Shown: positions 49,862 to 59,485, counted from the stretch's first letter. The stretch is 64,000 nucleotides of DNA from Vibrio tubiashii ATCC 19109 (GCF_000772105.1 NZ_CP009355.1:1426001-1490000), one strand, 5' to 3'. Numbers and translations: made by a program. The notes: generated from the letters alone by a model not told the origin.

Positions 49862-50917
49862 TTACTTGTTGTTTCGACGCGCCTCTACAGCATCGGCAAG
49901 TTGGCGAAGGACTTTTTCAGTATCATCCCAACCAATACACGCATCAGTGATTGACTGACCGTAAGTTGGAGCTTGACCATCAACCAGATCTTGACGGCCT
50001 TCCACTAGGTGAGATTCAATCATTACACCGAAGATAGCCTGTTCGCCACCAGCAAGCTGACCAGCAACATCTTCAGCAACAACCATCTGACGTTGGTATT
50101 GCTTAGAACTGTTTGCGTGACTGAAATCGATCATTACTTTTTGCGGTAGACCTGATGCTTCTAGCTCTTGCTTGATAGAACCAACATGGTCAGCGCTGTA
50201 GTTTGGCTCTTTACCACCACGAAGAATGATATGACAGTCTGGGTTACCCGCAGTCTCAATGATTGCAGAGTGGCCATATTTAGTTACAGACAAGAAATGG
50301 TGCGAAGCACTTGCGCTACGGATTGCATCGGACGCAATCTTAATGTTGCCGTCGGTACCATTCTTAAAGCCAACTGGGCAAGAAATACCTGAAGCAAGCT
50401 CACGGTGAACCTGAGATTCGGTCGTACGCGCACCAATTGCACCCCAGCTAATCAAATCAGCCACATACTGTGGGGTGATCATATCTAGGAATTCACTTGC
50501 CGTTGGCATACCCATGTCTGTTAGATCTAGTAGCAGTTTACGACCCATGCGCAGACCGTCGTTGATCTTAAATGTATCGTTTAGGTATGGGTCATTAATA
50601 AGACCTTTCCAACCCACCGTTGTACGTGGTTTTTCAAAGTAAACACGCATAACAACTTCTAGGCGATCACCCAACTCATCACGCAGTACCTTAAGACGCT
50701 TGCCGTATTCGATTGCCGCTTCTGGGTCATGGATAGAACAAGGGCCGATGATCACAAGTAGACGATCATCTTCACCTTTTAAAATATTTGAAATGGCTTC
50801 ACGAGAACGAAACGTAGTCGAAGAAGCAGATTCTGTTGCAGGAAACTTCTCTAAAACTGCAACTGGTGGTAATAACTCTTTGGATTTGTTAATTCGTACA
50901 TCATCTGTTTGAAACAT
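49862..50917 (-). CDS. aroG: 3-deoxy-7-phosphoheptulonate (DAHP) synthase, AroG type
   Basis: 351 residues, class I-alpha DAHP synthase. Landmarks: IGPCSIHDP (~57-65), RVYFEKPRTTVGWKG (~91-105), GARTTESQVHREL, FKNGTDG, CHIILRGGKEPNY, DFSHANSSK and the metal ligands Cys, His, Glu, Asp of these motifs. It condenses phosphoenolpyruvate and erythrose-4-phosphate, first step of aromatic synthesis. The N-terminus resembles E. coli AroG (Phe-inhibited) more than AroF or AroH, but the inhibitor cannot be set from sequence alone. A near-consensus TyrR box lies 173 bp upstream. Confidence 0.95.
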   Translation of the reverse strand: MFQTDDVRINKSKELLPPVAVLEKFPATESASSTTFRSREAISNILKGEDDRLLVIIGPCSIHDPEAAIEYGKRLKVLRDELGDRLEVVMRVYFEKPRTTVGWKGLINDPYLNDTFKINDGLRMGRKLLLDLTDMGMPTASEFLDMITPQYVADLISWGAIGARTTESQVHRELASGISCPVGFKNGTDGNIKIASDAIRSASASHHFLSVTKYGHSAIIETAGNPDCHIILRGGKEPNYSADHVGSIKQELEASGLPQKVMIDFSHANSSKQYQRQMVVAEDVAGQLAGGEQAIFGVMIESHLVEGRQDLVDGQAPTYGQSITDACIGWDDTEKVLRQLADAVEARRNNK

Positions 50918-51223
50918 TGCTACTTCTTCCTATTACTCTTGGTTGAACGCATCACCGAAAGTGAGTGGTGAAAAAACGTTCACGCTTTCTTGTTCCTGTT
51001 CTGTGTAACTTATCTATCAAAAACCAAGGTTGCAACCACTAATTTCAATAAAAGGCAATATTTCTACTATTTTTACATTTTACATGGTGTGTAAATAATT
51101 AATTACACCCTTATAAATAGGGAGCTAGAGGAGAATTTTGCCCTCGTTTTTTATACCACCAGATGCATTATCAGTCTGATATTGCTAAGGTATTAATACA
51201 ATAACAAAATCAGCAGATCAGGC
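50918..51223. promoter_or_regulatory. Divergent regulatory region aroG / amino acid ABC operon
   Basis: About 305 bp with no CDS. A TyrR box TGTAAA-N6-ATTACA stands at 51090-51107 (11 of 12 specified bases match TGTAAA-N6-TTTACA), a second TTTACA at 51072-51077 and another at 51079-51084 lie nearby. The aroG leader is unusually long (~150 nt) and holds a TCACC...GGTGA stem (50961-50980). The box lies in the gap of both divergent units and may control either or both. Confidence 0.5.
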
Positions 51224-51940
51224 ATGAACGCCATAGAATTTACAAATGTCAGCAAGTGGTATGGTCAGTTCCAAGCACTCAAAAAAATAAATCTCAGCGT
51301 ACGAAAAGGCGAAATTTTAGTCGTTTGTGGCCCTTCGGGATCCGGTAAATCAACCCTTATCCGAACCATAAACGGATTAGAAACCCTAGACCAAGGGGAA
51401 ATAACGGTTTTAGGCCAACTCAACTCAACCCTAGCTGCGGGCAAGGTGGGAATGGTGTTTCAACACTTCAACCTCTTTCCGCACCTCACTGTTCTAGAGA
51501 ACTTAACACTTTCTCCTATACGTACACTTGGGCTGACTAAAAAAGAGGCGACTCTGCGCGCGCTGCAGTTCTTAAAGCGGGTCAATATTGAAGAACAAGC
51601 CAACAAATACCCAGTGCAACTCTCTGGGGGGCAACAGCAACGCGTCGCGATCGCCCGTTCACTGTGTATGCAGCCAGAAATATTGCTCTTTGATGAGCCA
51701 ACTTCCGCCCTCGATCCAGAAACTATTCAAGAAGTGTTAGATGTCATGGTCGACTTGGCGCAAGATGGCATTACTATGATTTGCGTTACTCATGAAATGG
51801 GATTTGCCAAAAAAGTCGCAGACAGAGTGATCTTTATGGACCAAGGGCAAGTACTTGAAATGTCGACACCAGAGCAGCTTTTTTCTGCTCCGACACATCC
51901 AAGAACGCAGCAGTTCTTAGCACAAATATTGAGCCACTAA
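51224..51940 (+). CDS. Polar amino acid ABC importer ATPase
   Basis: 238 residues, GlnQ/HisP type. Walker [10 protein letters not shown] (~37-45), [21 protein letters not shown]-loop, signature [15 protein letters not shown] (~133-147), Walker [16 protein letters not shown]-loop CVTHEMGFA. Start ATG at 51224 with weak upstream AGATCAGGC. First gene of a four-gene operon with order ATPase-permease-SBP-permease. TyrR box 117 bp upstream. Confidence 0.92.
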   Translation: MNAIEFTNVSKWYGQFQALKKINLSVRKGEILVVCGPSGSGKSTLIRTINGLETLDQGEITVLGQLNSTLAAGKVGMVFQHFNLFPHLTVLENLTLSPIRTLGLTKKEATLRALQFLKRVNIEEQANKYPVQLSGGQQQRVAIARSLCMQPEILLFDEPTSALDPETIQEVLDVMVDLAQDGITMICVTHEMGFAKKVADRVIFMDQGQVLEMSTPEQLFSAPTHPRTQQFLAQILSH

Positions 51941-51942
51941 GA

Positions 51943-52737
51943 ATGAAGAAAATAATCCAACCCGTTGCGTCTGCCCTGCTCCAAATCACCTTGCTCATCC
52001 TAGCCCTTGCTTGGTTGCTTGATTCTGGTGCTAAGAGTATGGGGTACCAGTGGCAGTGGGAGCGCGTACCCGATTACATAGCCTTCTATGAAGATGGCGA
52101 ATGGTGGCCAGCTGAGCTCATCGAAGGATTGCTCATTACCATCAAAATCTCTGCGATTAGCTTAGGGTTTACGCTGCTCATTGGACTGACAACTGCGCTA
52201 CTTAAGCTGTCTAGCTCGTGGGTAGGACGAGGCATCGCTAATGTGTACATTGAGGCGATACGCAATACGCCTTTGCTCGTGCAGATATACTTGCTCTACT
52301 TTGTCTTTGGCCCTGCTATTGGATTAGACCGATTTGCGACGGCCGTTTTGGCACTTTCACTCTTTCAAGGCGCCTATACCGCAGAGATCTTCCGAGGTGG
52401 TTTAAACAGTATTGCCAAAGGGCAATTTGAGGCAGCGAAATCTCTCGGCCTTAGCCCGTTTTACACCTACTACGACGTGATATTGCCTCAGTTGATTCAA
52501 CGTACACTTCCTCCGTTAACCAATGAGGTGGTGTCTCTGATTAAGAACTCCTCCATTGTCAGTGTTATGGCAATTTTCGATCTCACTACCGAGGGACGCA
52601 ATATCGTCTCGGAAACCGCTATGCCATTTGAAATCTGGTTTACTGTGGCTGCTATCTACCTCGCCTTGACGCTGACACTGTCAGGGCTTTCTGCTTGGCT
52701 AGAACATAAACTCGGCGCTAGTTGGCGCACACAATAA
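51943..52737 (+). CDS. Polar amino acid ABC importer permease 1
   Basis: 264 residues, HisM/GlnP-type permease: ~5 membrane segments and an EAA loop (AEIFRGGLNSIAKGQFEAAKSLGLSPFYTYYDVILPQLIQ). A long periplasmic insert (~20-55) with WQWERVPDYIAFYEDGEWWPAELIEG precedes helix 2, as in GltK/J-like permeases. Starts 2 bp after the ATPase stop. Confidence 0.9.
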   Translation: MKKIIQPVASALLQITLLILALAWLLDSGAKSMGYQWQWERVPDYIAFYEDGEWWPAELIEGLLITIKISAISLGFTLLIGLTTALLKLSSSWVGRGIANVYIEAIRNTPLLVQIYLLYFVFGPAIGLDRFATAVLALSLFQGAYTAEIFRGGLNSIAKGQFEAAKSLGLSPFYTYYDVILPQLIQRTLPPLTNEVVSLIKNSSIVSVMAIFDLTTEGRNIVSETAMPFEIWFTVAAIYLALTLTLSGLSAWLEHKLGASWRTQ

Positions 52738-52748
52738 AGGACATCTCT

Positions 52749-53588
52749 ATGAAAAACATAGGAAGCAAACTCATTTCAAGGAATGGATTCAAGGCTGCAA
52801 TTACGGCTCTGCTAGGTTTAGCGATTAGTCTGCCAGCGCTGGCTTCAGAAACGCCCAACTTAGACAAAATTAATGAGCGCGGAACGTTACGTGTTGGTAT
52901 GTCCACCTTCGTTCCTTGGGCAATGCGGGATAAGCAAGGCGAGCTAATTGGTTTTGAAATTGATGTAGCAAAACGCTTGGCGAAAGACTCTGGTTGGCAA
53001 GTTGAGTTTGTTCCTACGGCTTGGGATGGCATTATTCCAGCTCTACTAGCGAAGAAATTTGATGTCATCATTGGCGGTATGAGTATAACTCCCGAACGTT
53101 CAAAGAGTGTGTTGTTCTCTGCTCCCTACTCTCATTCTGGTGTTCAAGTGGCGGCGAATAAAGAGCTCGCGGAAGGATTCTCTGAATTTAGTGACTTCAA
53201 CTCTCGTCGAGTAAAAATTGCAGCCCGTCGCGGAGCTTTTACCGTGCAAGTTGCTCGTGAAACCTTCCCTAAAGCTAAGATTCTTCAATTTGATGATGAT
53301 GCGCAAGCTTTCCAAGAAGTACTGAATGGCAATGCTCATGCCGTCATCGCGTCGAGCCCAAAACCAGAGCATGAAGCGGTTAAAAATAGCCACAAACTCT
53401 TTATTCCATTCACGGAGCGTTTGTCTAAAGGCAACGAAGCGTTTGCTGTTCGTTTAGGCGAGGCCGACAAAGAGGCTTTCTTTAACAATTGGATTCAAGC
53501 TCGTACTCAAGACGGATGGCTGGAACAACGTTATGAGTACTGGTTCTCAACGCTAGACTGGCAAGACCAGATCGCATCTGGTCAATAA
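52749..53588 (+). CDS. Polar amino acid ABC importer substrate-binding protein
   Basis: 279 residues from the ATG at 52749 (AAAGGACATCTCT upstream). Signal peptide ends ALA (~31). Family 3 SBP: LDKINERGTLRVGMSTFVPWAMRDKQGELIGFEIDVAKRLAKD, GGMSITPERSKSVLFSAPY, and VKIAARRGAFTV. The ligand-binding Arg in SITPER and Asp in FEIDVA are kept. Amino acid not determinable; divergence with aroG across a TyrR box makes an aromatic or glutamate-type substrate an idea to test. Confidence 0.9.
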   Translation: MKNIGSKLISRNGFKAAITALLGLAISLPALASETPNLDKINERGTLRVGMSTFVPWAMRDKQGELIGFEIDVAKRLAKDSGWQVEFVPTAWDGIIPALLAKKFDVIIGGMSITPERSKSVLFSAPYSHSGVQVAANKELAEGFSEFSDFNSRRVKIAARRGAFTVQVARETFPKAKILQFDDDAQAFQEVLNGNAHAVIASSPKPEHEAVKNSHKLFIPFTERLSKGNEAFAVRLGEADKEAFFNNWIQARTQDGWLEQRYEYWFSTLDWQDQIASGQ

Positions 53589-53648
53589 CTTGATTGGCGC
53601 CAACTTATCAAAGTGAGTTGGGGCCACTTTTGTGGAATAAACAAGCAC

Positions 53649-54560
53649 GTGACTAAAAGCAACACACTAACTTCAATCGCCCCACCAGTCGTTAAGCGCT
53701 CGACTAACAAGCTCGATGTCCTTCTTTTACTGATGTTGGCGGGGTTAAGCTACTGGCTATACGACCGTTCTTCTGTCGGTATTAACTACACTTGGCGTTG
53801 GCAAGAAGCTTTCTCTTTGCTGTTTACGCCAAGAGCAGATGGCTCTCTGCCCTACTTTTTTCAGGGTTTGATCTCTACTTTGCGCCTGAGTGTTTGGGGG
53901 ATGGTTCTAGCGTTGAGTTTAGGAACGGCATTGGGTGTCGCTCGCCACTCTAAAATCACTCTCTTTTCTGTACCGGCAAACATGTTCGTTCAACTTATAC
54001 GAAATATCCCGCCTCTGGTATTTGTCTTTATTTTTTACTTTTTCATCTCTAACCAACTAATTCCACTTCTGGGTTTAGATAGTTTGCTAAGAGAGCACTC
54101 GGGAGAAGTAAACTGGCTACAGTCCACCTTATTTGGCCCTGCCAACCTTTGGGAAAACCTACTATCGGGCGTGTTATGTGTTGGTCTACTATCAGCGGCG
54201 TACGTTGCTGAGGTGGTTCGCTCGGGCTTATCGGGCATCCCTAAAGGGCAATGGGAAGCGGCAGATTCGTTAGGTATCGGCGGATGGACTAAATACCGCT
54301 ATGTGATAGCACCACAAGTTCTCGCGGCGATAACACCCGCATTAGCAGGGCAAGCGATTTCCTTGGTCAAAGACACATCCATCGTGTCGCTGATTTCAAT
54401 CCAAGAGATGACGTTTGTTGGCACTGAGATCGCCAACTCTTCAGGTTTGATTTTTGAAATCTGGTTGATAGTTGGACTTTGCTATCTTCTCATTTGCTTA
54501 TCGCTATCACTGTTATTCAAACGACTAGAACAGCGAAGTTTGAAACACCTTCAGCGATAA
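53649..54560 (+). CDS. Polar amino acid ABC importer permease 2
   Basis: 303 residues from the GTG at 53649; an earlier in-frame GTG at 53613 has no ribosome-binding site. HisM-type permease with LIRNIPPLVFVFIFYFFI, and an EAA loop AEVVRSGLSGIPKGQWEAADSLGIGGWTKYRYVIAPQVLAA. A ~35-residue insert with ...PLLGLDSLLREHSGEVNW lies in the mid periplasmic loop. A hairpin (CCAACT/AGTTGG, 53600-53621) lies between the SBP gene and this one, as often seen where the SBP is expressed more strongly. Confidence 0.82.
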   Translation: MTKSNTLTSIAPPVVKRSTNKLDVLLLLMLAGLSYWLYDRSSVGINYTWRWQEAFSLLFTPRADGSLPYFFQGLISTLRLSVWGMVLALSLGTALGVARHSKITLFSVPANMFVQLIRNIPPLVFVFIFYFFISNQLIPLLGLDSLLREHSGEVNWLQSTLFGPANLWENLLSGVLCVGLLSAAYVAEVVRSGLSGIPKGQWEAADSLGIGGWTKYRYVIAPQVLAAITPALAGQAISLVKDTSIVSLISIQEMTFVGTEIANSSGLIFEIWLIVGLCYLLICLSLSLLFKRLEQRSLKHLQR

Positions 54561-54608
54561 TTAAAAGCTTACCGCCATACTATTTAGGCTCGATAGGTGC
54601 TCGGTCTT

Positions 54609-55025
54609 TTATTCTGATTGGTATAACGGAAACTTTAGCTTCAAATAACTCACATAAAGCATGGCGCCTATTGCTACGCATACAAGATTGATACTCAGGT
54701 CGAGGAATGAAAACTCGCGTAGAGGATTAAACATTTGCAGAAACTCGTCCAAACTGACCATAGCCAACAAACCTAATACCCATGGCGACAACACCAAACG
54801 ATGATAATGGTAGTAAGAGATTGGTGTTGACCACGCGGCGATAAACCCGAGTGTGGTGGCTACCGTTGCGTGAAGCACCCATGCACCACCCAGTAGCACT
54901 TCAAGCGCTCTTATTGAATCGCCATGAAAGTCAAACGACTTTGCCATCGAGGCCCCACCGCCAAGCGCCATTAGGCCAAAAAGAACAATCAATCTTTTAC
55001 TAAAAAGCTGCGTAGATAGGTACAT
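54609..55025 (-). CDS. VanZ-like membrane protein
   Basis: 138 residues, four membrane segments. The VanZ-family motif is visible near the end: LDEFLQMFNPLREFSFLDLSINLVCVAIG (Asp-Glu...Gln...Arg...Asp...Asn). Such proteins are widespread in Vibrio and rarely connected with glycopeptide resistance; the role is unknown. It lies 86 bp beyond the ctaB end on the same strand but looks unrelated in function. Confidence 0.78.
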   Translation of the reverse strand: MYLSTQLFSKRLIVLFGLMALGGGASMAKSFDFHGDSIRALEVLLGGAWVLHATVATTLGFIAAWSTPISYYHYHRLVLSPWVLGLLAMVSLDEFLQMFNPLREFSFLDLSINLVCVAIGAMLYVSYLKLKFPLYQSE

Positions 55026-55111
55026 AGAGCGCTCTATTCAAAATCAAAACGCTCAGTAGACTAGCCGATGTTGATAGCAGAAAAAAGACCAACTCGGCTT
55101 CGTCTTATAAT

Positions 55112-56008
55112 TTAGACAGTTATGTAATGATCCAGCAGCAGCAGCAAGAACAAAAACATTAGGTGATAGATGGAAAACTTAAACGTTTCAATCGCTGATT
55201 TCTCATCTGGGTTAAATTTGAGTTTCCAAGCGTGACCAATAAAGCCTAAGCTCAGAATTGTCGAACCAACCCAATACAATGTTCCCGCCATACCGACTAA
55301 AGCAGGCAGCAAACAGACTAAAGCGAGTAGCACGGTATAGAGCAAAATAGACGTTTTGGTGTATTCAACTCCGTGGGTAACAGGCAGCATTGGAATATCC
55401 GCTTTTGCGTAGTCATCTTTACGGTGAATCGCTAGCGCCCAAAAATGTGGCGGTGTCCAGATGAAGATAATCATCACTAGCAGCCAACCGTTGGCGTGCA
55501 TCTCTCCAGTCACAGCTGTCCAACCTAATAGTGGTGGCATGGCACCCGCTATCCCTGCGATAACAATATTCTGCGGTGTCGCACGCTTTAAATACATGGT
55601 GTACACCACAGCATAACCAAGCAAACTCGCGAAGGTTAACCATGCCGTTAAAGCGTTTACGCCGATATAAAGAACGGCAAATCCCAATGCTCCAATAGCA
55701 ACCGCGAATGCGAATACATGGCTTGAGTTTATTTCTCCTGATGGCAGTGGCCTTTTGTAAGTTCGAGCCATAATGGCATCAATGCGCTGGTCTATAAGAT
55801 GATTAAACGCTGCCGCCGAACCTGCCATCAAGCCAATACCTACTAGCCCAAGCACTGTGCCTTGTAAAGGTAAAGCACCAGGGACCGCAAGACACATCCC
55901 AACTACCGCGGTCAGTAACATCAGAGCGACGACTTTAGGCTTAGTCAGGGCCAAATAGCTACGCCATAGCGCTCTCTCTTGAGCAGTAACAGATAGTGTT
56001 TTACTCAT
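55112..56008 (-). CDS. ctaB: Protoheme IX farnesyltransferase (heme O synthase)
   Basis: 298 residues from the ATG at 56008 (AGGAG 7 nt upstream; a GTG at 56014 is in frame). UbiA-type prenyltransferase with nine helices; polyprenyl-diphosphate motif [12 protein letters not shown] (~70-81) and the second Asp-rich motif [12 protein letters not shown]. It makes heme O, substrate of CtaA. Overlaps the ctaA end by 8 bp. Last gene of the cytochrome oxidase cluster. Confidence 0.95.
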   Translation of the reverse strand: MSKTLSVTAQERALWRSYLALTKPKVVALMLLTAVVGMCLAVPGALPLQGTVLGLVGIGLMAGSAAAFNHLIDQRIDAIMARTYKRPLPSGEINSSHVFAFAVAIGALGFAVLYIGVNALTAWLTFASLLGYAVVYTMYLKRATPQNIVIAGIAGAMPPLLGWTAVTGEMHANGWLLVMIIFIWTPPHFWALAIHRKDDYAKADIPMLPVTHGVEYTKTSILLYTVLLALVCLLPALVGMAGTLYWVGSTILSLGFIGHAWKLKFNPDEKSAIETFKFSIYHLMFLFLLLLLDHYITV

Positions 56009-57041
56009 GCGCACTCTCCTTATTAATCAGAGCAGAATCCATTGCAGACTGATGACTGGTTTGCCAAATGAGATAGTTGGTTCGTAATACGATCAAGAGC
56101 AACAAAGCCGCCCCTAAATTGTGTGCCACTGCGACAACCAAAGGTAAGCTCAATAATACGTTACCGATGCCGAGTGCAATTTGAATCGCGAGCATCAGCA
56201 ATAACCCTTTCGCCACTTTGGTATACGCTTGTTTTTTCTCCGCGAGCAGCATAAACACGAGTGCCGAAACAAACAGAGTAACGACAACCGCCCCCACTCG
56301 ATGGGTAACATGAATCGTCATCCGCGCGCCATAATCTAACGTGCCAAACTCATAGCTTTCTTGTTTGGGTTGGATCAACTCAAAAGCGCGCCCGAAGTCG
56401 AGATAGGAAGTCCAGTTTCCTTCACATATCGGCAGTGTCGTACACATCAGCGCTGCGTAGTTAGAAGATGTCCAACCGCCTAACGCAATTTGCATTACCA
56501 CAACCACAAGCGTTGAAGCGGCCAATAACTTCAACCTCTGCCTAGCCTTACTGCCATCCTTAACCAACGGAGTTTGCCTCGCTTGAAGCCCCCAGTGAGT
56601 TAAGGCGAGCAAACTGAATAAGGTAAAACCTCCCAACAAGTGACCCATTACTATGATTGGCATTAGCATCATGGTCACTGTCCACATTCCCAGTAACGCT
56701 TGAAAAATAACTACGACAGAAATTACCGAAGCCATCGGCATCGGTATTTGCCTTGTTCTAATACCAATAAAAGTAATGGCAAACACCACTAAACCCAGAG
56801 TTCCCGCAAAGTAGCGATGGATCATTTCGAGCCAAGCTTTGTCGGCTTCAACGGTAAGAGATGGGTACAGCGATTGAGCCAAAGCGATTTCATGCTGCTC
56901 ATTAGGGACGGTTAGTTGACCATAGCAGCCCGGCCAATCAGGGCAGCCAAGTCCTGCATCCGCAAGTCGAGTATATGCGCCGAGCATGACAACAATGAAT
57001 GTGAGGATAAGACTGAATCTGACAAGGTTTATCAACTTCAT
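56001..57041 (-). CDS. ctaA: Heme A synthase (COX15/CtaA)
   Basis: 346 residues, eight helices in two four-helix repeats. First repeat: [19 protein letters not shown], with conserved Cys pair, and [13 protein letters not shown]; second: [12 protein letters not shown] and [10 protein letters not shown] with heme-ligand His residues. Converts heme O to heme A for the aa3 oxidase. 18 bp upstream of it lies the 180-aa gene on the same strand. Confidence 0.94.
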   Translation of the reverse strand: MKLINLVRFSLILTFIVVMLGAYTRLADAGLGCPDWPGCYGQLTVPNEQHEIALAQSLYPSLTVEADKAWLEMIHRYFAGTLGLVVFAITFIGIRTRQIPMPMASVISVVVIFQALLGMWTVTMMLMPIIVMGHLLGGFTLFSLLALTHWGLQARQTPLVKDGSKARQRLKLLAASTLVVVVMQIALGGWTSSNYAALMCTTLPICEGNWTSYLDFGRAFELIQPKQESYEFGTLDYGARMTIHVTHRVGAVVVTLFVSALVFMLLAEKKQAYTKVAKGLLLMLAIQIALGIGNVLLSLPLVVAVAHNLGAALLLLIVLRTNYLIWQTSHQSAMDSALINKESAHE

Positions 57042-57059
57042 ATCACGGCTCCTAGCGGG

Positions 57060-57602
57060 TTAACCGACACGAGATAACTTGAGCAGCTTACGCAAATCGG
57101 CCAGTAATCCCTTGCTTTGCGCTACTAACTCACCCTCTTTACTCACTTTGGGATAACGCATCACCAACTGGCCTAGCGGATCAACAATCACGTATTCAAA
57201 TTGATCAACAAGCTGAGAAAAACCATCATTTACTTTTATCTGAGCATATTCTGAGTTTGCTAATACCTCGCTGCTAGGCGTAGATATCAGCACAGGTTGC
57301 ACTCGTTGTTGGTACTTACCCAGTGCGATGTGGCTCTGACCAAGTAAATAGATTTGTTGCTGACAGAACTCATCGCATTGCTCCGGAACCACATAACCAA
57401 GCTGCCACTGTGTCTCTTGGTAAGGATTATCGATACCTAACGATTCCAATGTCGCCATAGGTTCAATAAGTTCGCCCTTGTTGGTCACACCCGATTGATA
57501 CCAGTGCTGGCTCAATACTGTTTTTGCAATAATGGCAGGTAAAGCAAACATCACCACTAAGCTGACAAAAATGATCCTTCCTCTTAAAACTGGGTTACTC
57601 AT
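57060..57602 (-). CDS. Cytochrome oxidase cluster membrane protein, unknown function
   Basis: 180 residues: one N-terminal helix (~9-29) then a periplasmic domain with PEQCDEFCQQQIYLLGQSHIALGKYQQRVQPVLIS and YVIVDPLGQLVMRYP, which looks thioredoxin-like (the CxxxC resembles the SCO copper motif CPDVC). Proteins of this kind stand between SURF1 and ctaA in many gamma-proteobacterial cox clusters; probably an oxidase assembly factor. Overlaps the SURF1 gene by 8 bp. Confidence 0.78.
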   Translation of the reverse strand: MSNPVLRGRIIFVSLVVMFALPAIIAKTVLSQHWYQSGVTNKGELIEPMATLESLGIDNPYQETQWQLGYVVPEQCDEFCQQQIYLLGQSHIALGKYQQRVQPVLISTPSSEVLANSEYAQIKVNDGFSQLVDQFEYVIVDPLGQLVMRYPKVSKEGELVAQSKGLLADLRKLLKLSRVG

Positions 57603-58344
57603 CTTTTACTCCCTGCTTCAACGCTTTGACTAGTAAGCCGACACTTAACAGCGCAAGTACTGCCGCCATGGAAAACCACTGCACTGCATAGCCTAAGTGC
57701 TTATCTGGATTCATCGAGACTGGTTGCCAAGGCTGAATATAAGGCCAAGGCTCGACCAACGGCTGCACAACAAAAGGTTCTATTTCGATCTGCCAATGCT
57801 GTTCTAACTGAGCAAAATTAAGGTTCTGAATTCTGCTCATCTTGCCTTGCTCTAAATGCAAATCTTTGCTGAGCGGATTACTCGACTTGCGATAAAGCCT
57901 GCCTTTTAGCGCAAGCTCACTATTTAACCAATTAACCTGTGGCAGTTGTGAGCGTAAACCAGGCGCTTCAACAAAACCGCGTTCAAGCAGCAGATGTTGT
58001 CCAGATTGTGTTTTCACTAACTGCAACGCCAAGTAACCTACCTTGCCATCAACACTTTGGTTATCTAGTAACAAGTACCTACCCATCACTGGGGTCGCGC
58101 TAAGCACGACTTTTACCCCGGTTGGGTTACTGATTTGTTCCTCTGTCAGCTCAGATAAACCAACAGGTGACATTTGCGCTCTCTGTGTAACCTTTTGCTC
58201 TATTTGGCTTTTCTCTTCTGCTCTAGATAATTGCCATAAACCTAAGTTGATCAATATCGAAAAGGCGACCACAGTTATTAGACAAACAACCACAAACCTT
58301 GTGGTTTTCAGCGGAGCAAAAAAGGAACCACTCATGGTATTCAT
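57595..58344 (-). CDS. SURF1-family cytochrome oxidase assembly protein
   Basis: 249 residues from the ATG at 58344 (AGGA upstream); a second ATG three codons on (58335) is possible, and the frame extends further without a likely start. Two helices flank a periplasmic domain: FVVVCLITVVAFSILINLGLWQLSRAEEK at the start, LGYAVQWFSMAAVLALLSVGLL at the end. Motifs GYLALQLVKT, LLLERGFVE and YAVQWFSMA fit Shy1/SURF1. Needed for heme A insertion. Its start overlaps the divergent DUF2909 gene by 11 bp. Confidence 0.88.
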   Translation of the reverse strand: MNTMSGSFFAPLKTTRFVVVCLITVVAFSILINLGLWQLSRAEEKSQIEQKVTQRAQMSPVGLSELTEEQISNPTGVKVVLSATPVMGRYLLLDNQSVDGKVGYLALQLVKTQSGQHLLLERGFVEAPGLRSQLPQVNWLNSELALKGRLYRKSSNPLSKDLHLEQGKMSRIQNLNFAQLEQHWQIEIEPFVVQPLVEPWPYIQPWQPVSMNPDKHLGYAVQWFSMAAVLALLSVGLLVKALKQGVKDE

Positions 58345-58582
58345 ATTCAAACTTGTCCTAGTACTGCTGCTACTCTTCATCCTTGTTAACCTCGGTAGAG
58401 CGATGTTTGAAATGGTTAAAGGTCCTGAATCGGAAGATGACTCTGACCAAGATTCCCTCCCAGATGACAAACCCATGAGCTTTTATTTAGGTCGCCGCGT
58501 GTTCCTTTCTGCACTCGCTGTTGTGTTAATGGTGGCCGCCTTATTAAGCGGCCTAATTGAACCGAATATACGCCCTTACTAG
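58334..58582 (+). CDS. DUF2909 twin-transmembrane protein of the cox cluster
   Basis: 82 residues from the ATG at 58334, preceded by AAAGGAACC; a longer frame upstream is antisense to SURF1. Two membrane helices (VFIFKLVLVLLLLFILVNLG; FLSALAVVLMVAALLSGLI) separated by an acidic linker with EDDSDQDSLPDD. DUF2909 proteins characteristically stand in cox clusters in the opposite orientation. The role is unknown. Only plus-strand gene in the cluster, with its start codon overlapping the beginning of SURF1. Confidence 0.82.
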   Translation: MVFIFKLVLVLLLLFILVNLGRAMFEMVKGPESEDDSDQDSLPDDKPMSFYLGRRVFLSALAVVLMVAALLSGLIEPNIRPY

Positions 58583-58600
58583 GGTCTGTTTAACTTAGCG

Positions 58601-59485
58601 TTAAAGCACGTAAACAAAGACGAACAGACACAACCACACCACATCAACAAAGTGCCAATACCAACTGCCAGCCTGAAAGGCAAAATGGTCTTTAGGCGTA
58701 AAATGGTCTTTTGCCACTCTAGCCAGCAATATGATCAAAAATGTGGTTCCTAACAGGACATGCATGCCATGGAATCCGGTCAATAAGAAAAAGGTATTGC
58801 CATAAATTCCCGATTGAAGCGTTAAGCCCAAATCTTGATAGGCATGTGCGTACTCAACCCCTTGGTAGTACAAGAAGAAACACGCCAAAACGATGGTGAT
58901 TTCAAGCCAGACAATCAAAGCCATACGCTTGTTCTGCTCTAAACTGACATGCGCTAAGTGAAGCGTAATCGAAGAAGTGAGCAGGATAATGGTGTTGATT
59001 AATGGCAACCCTTGCCAAGGCATCGCATTGGTCGTGTCTCCACCTGGAGTAGTCGTTAATGGCCATAAAGCCTCAAATGTCGGCCAGATAACCTCATGCG
59101 TCATCGCATTGTTTCCTGCCCCGCCAAGCCAAGGCACAGAGATCATACGTGCGTAGAAAAGAGCGCCGAAGAAAGCGCCGAAGAACATGACTTCGGAAAA
59201 GATAAACCAGCTCATCCCTTGCCTGTAAGAACGGGACAACTGCGCGGAATTCTTACCACTCATAGATTCTGTTATGACGTTGCTAAACCAACCCGCGAAC
59301 ATGTAGAGAAGAAAGATAAATCCCGCGAGCAAAATCAGCTTACCAAAGACACTTCCATCCCCGCCTTCAGCCATGTTCTGTACCGTCAAGCCTGCGCCGA
59401 CAGCAATCAAAAATAGGGCAACTGCGCCAACAATTGGCCAGCTACTTTGTGCGGGCACATAATAGGATTGATGTTTTGAACTCAT
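58601..59485 (-). CDS. coxC: Cytochrome c oxidase subunit III
   Basis: 294 residues, seven helices. Conserved GMSWFIFSEVMFFGAFFGALFYARM, GLPLINTIILLTSSITLHLAH, GFHGMHVLLGTTFLI, and the C-terminal FQAGSWYWHFVDVVWLCLFVFVYVL. Part of the aa3/caa3 complex in the inner membrane. Overlaps the ctaG stop by 4 bp. Confidence 0.97.
   Translation of the reverse strand: MSSKHQSYYVPAQSSWPIVGAVALFLIAVGAGLTVQNMAEGGDGSVFGKLILLAGFIFLLYMFAGWFSNVITESMSGKNSAQLSRSYRQGMSWFIFSEVMFFGAFFGALFYARMISVPWLGGAGNNAMTHEVIWPTFEALWPLTTTPGGDTTNAMPWQGLPLINTIILLTSSITLHLAHVSLEQNKRMALIVWLEITIVLACFFLYYQGVEYAHAYQDLGLTLQSGIYGNTFFLLTGFHGMHVLLGTTFLIILLARVAKDHFTPKDHFAFQAGSWYWHFVDVVWLCLFVFVYVL

Noticed and set aside
58043..58333. N-terminal extension of the DUF2909 gene
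   Set aside because: The extension is antisense to SURF1; the ATG at 58334 has the ribosome-binding site and gives the normal DUF2909 length.
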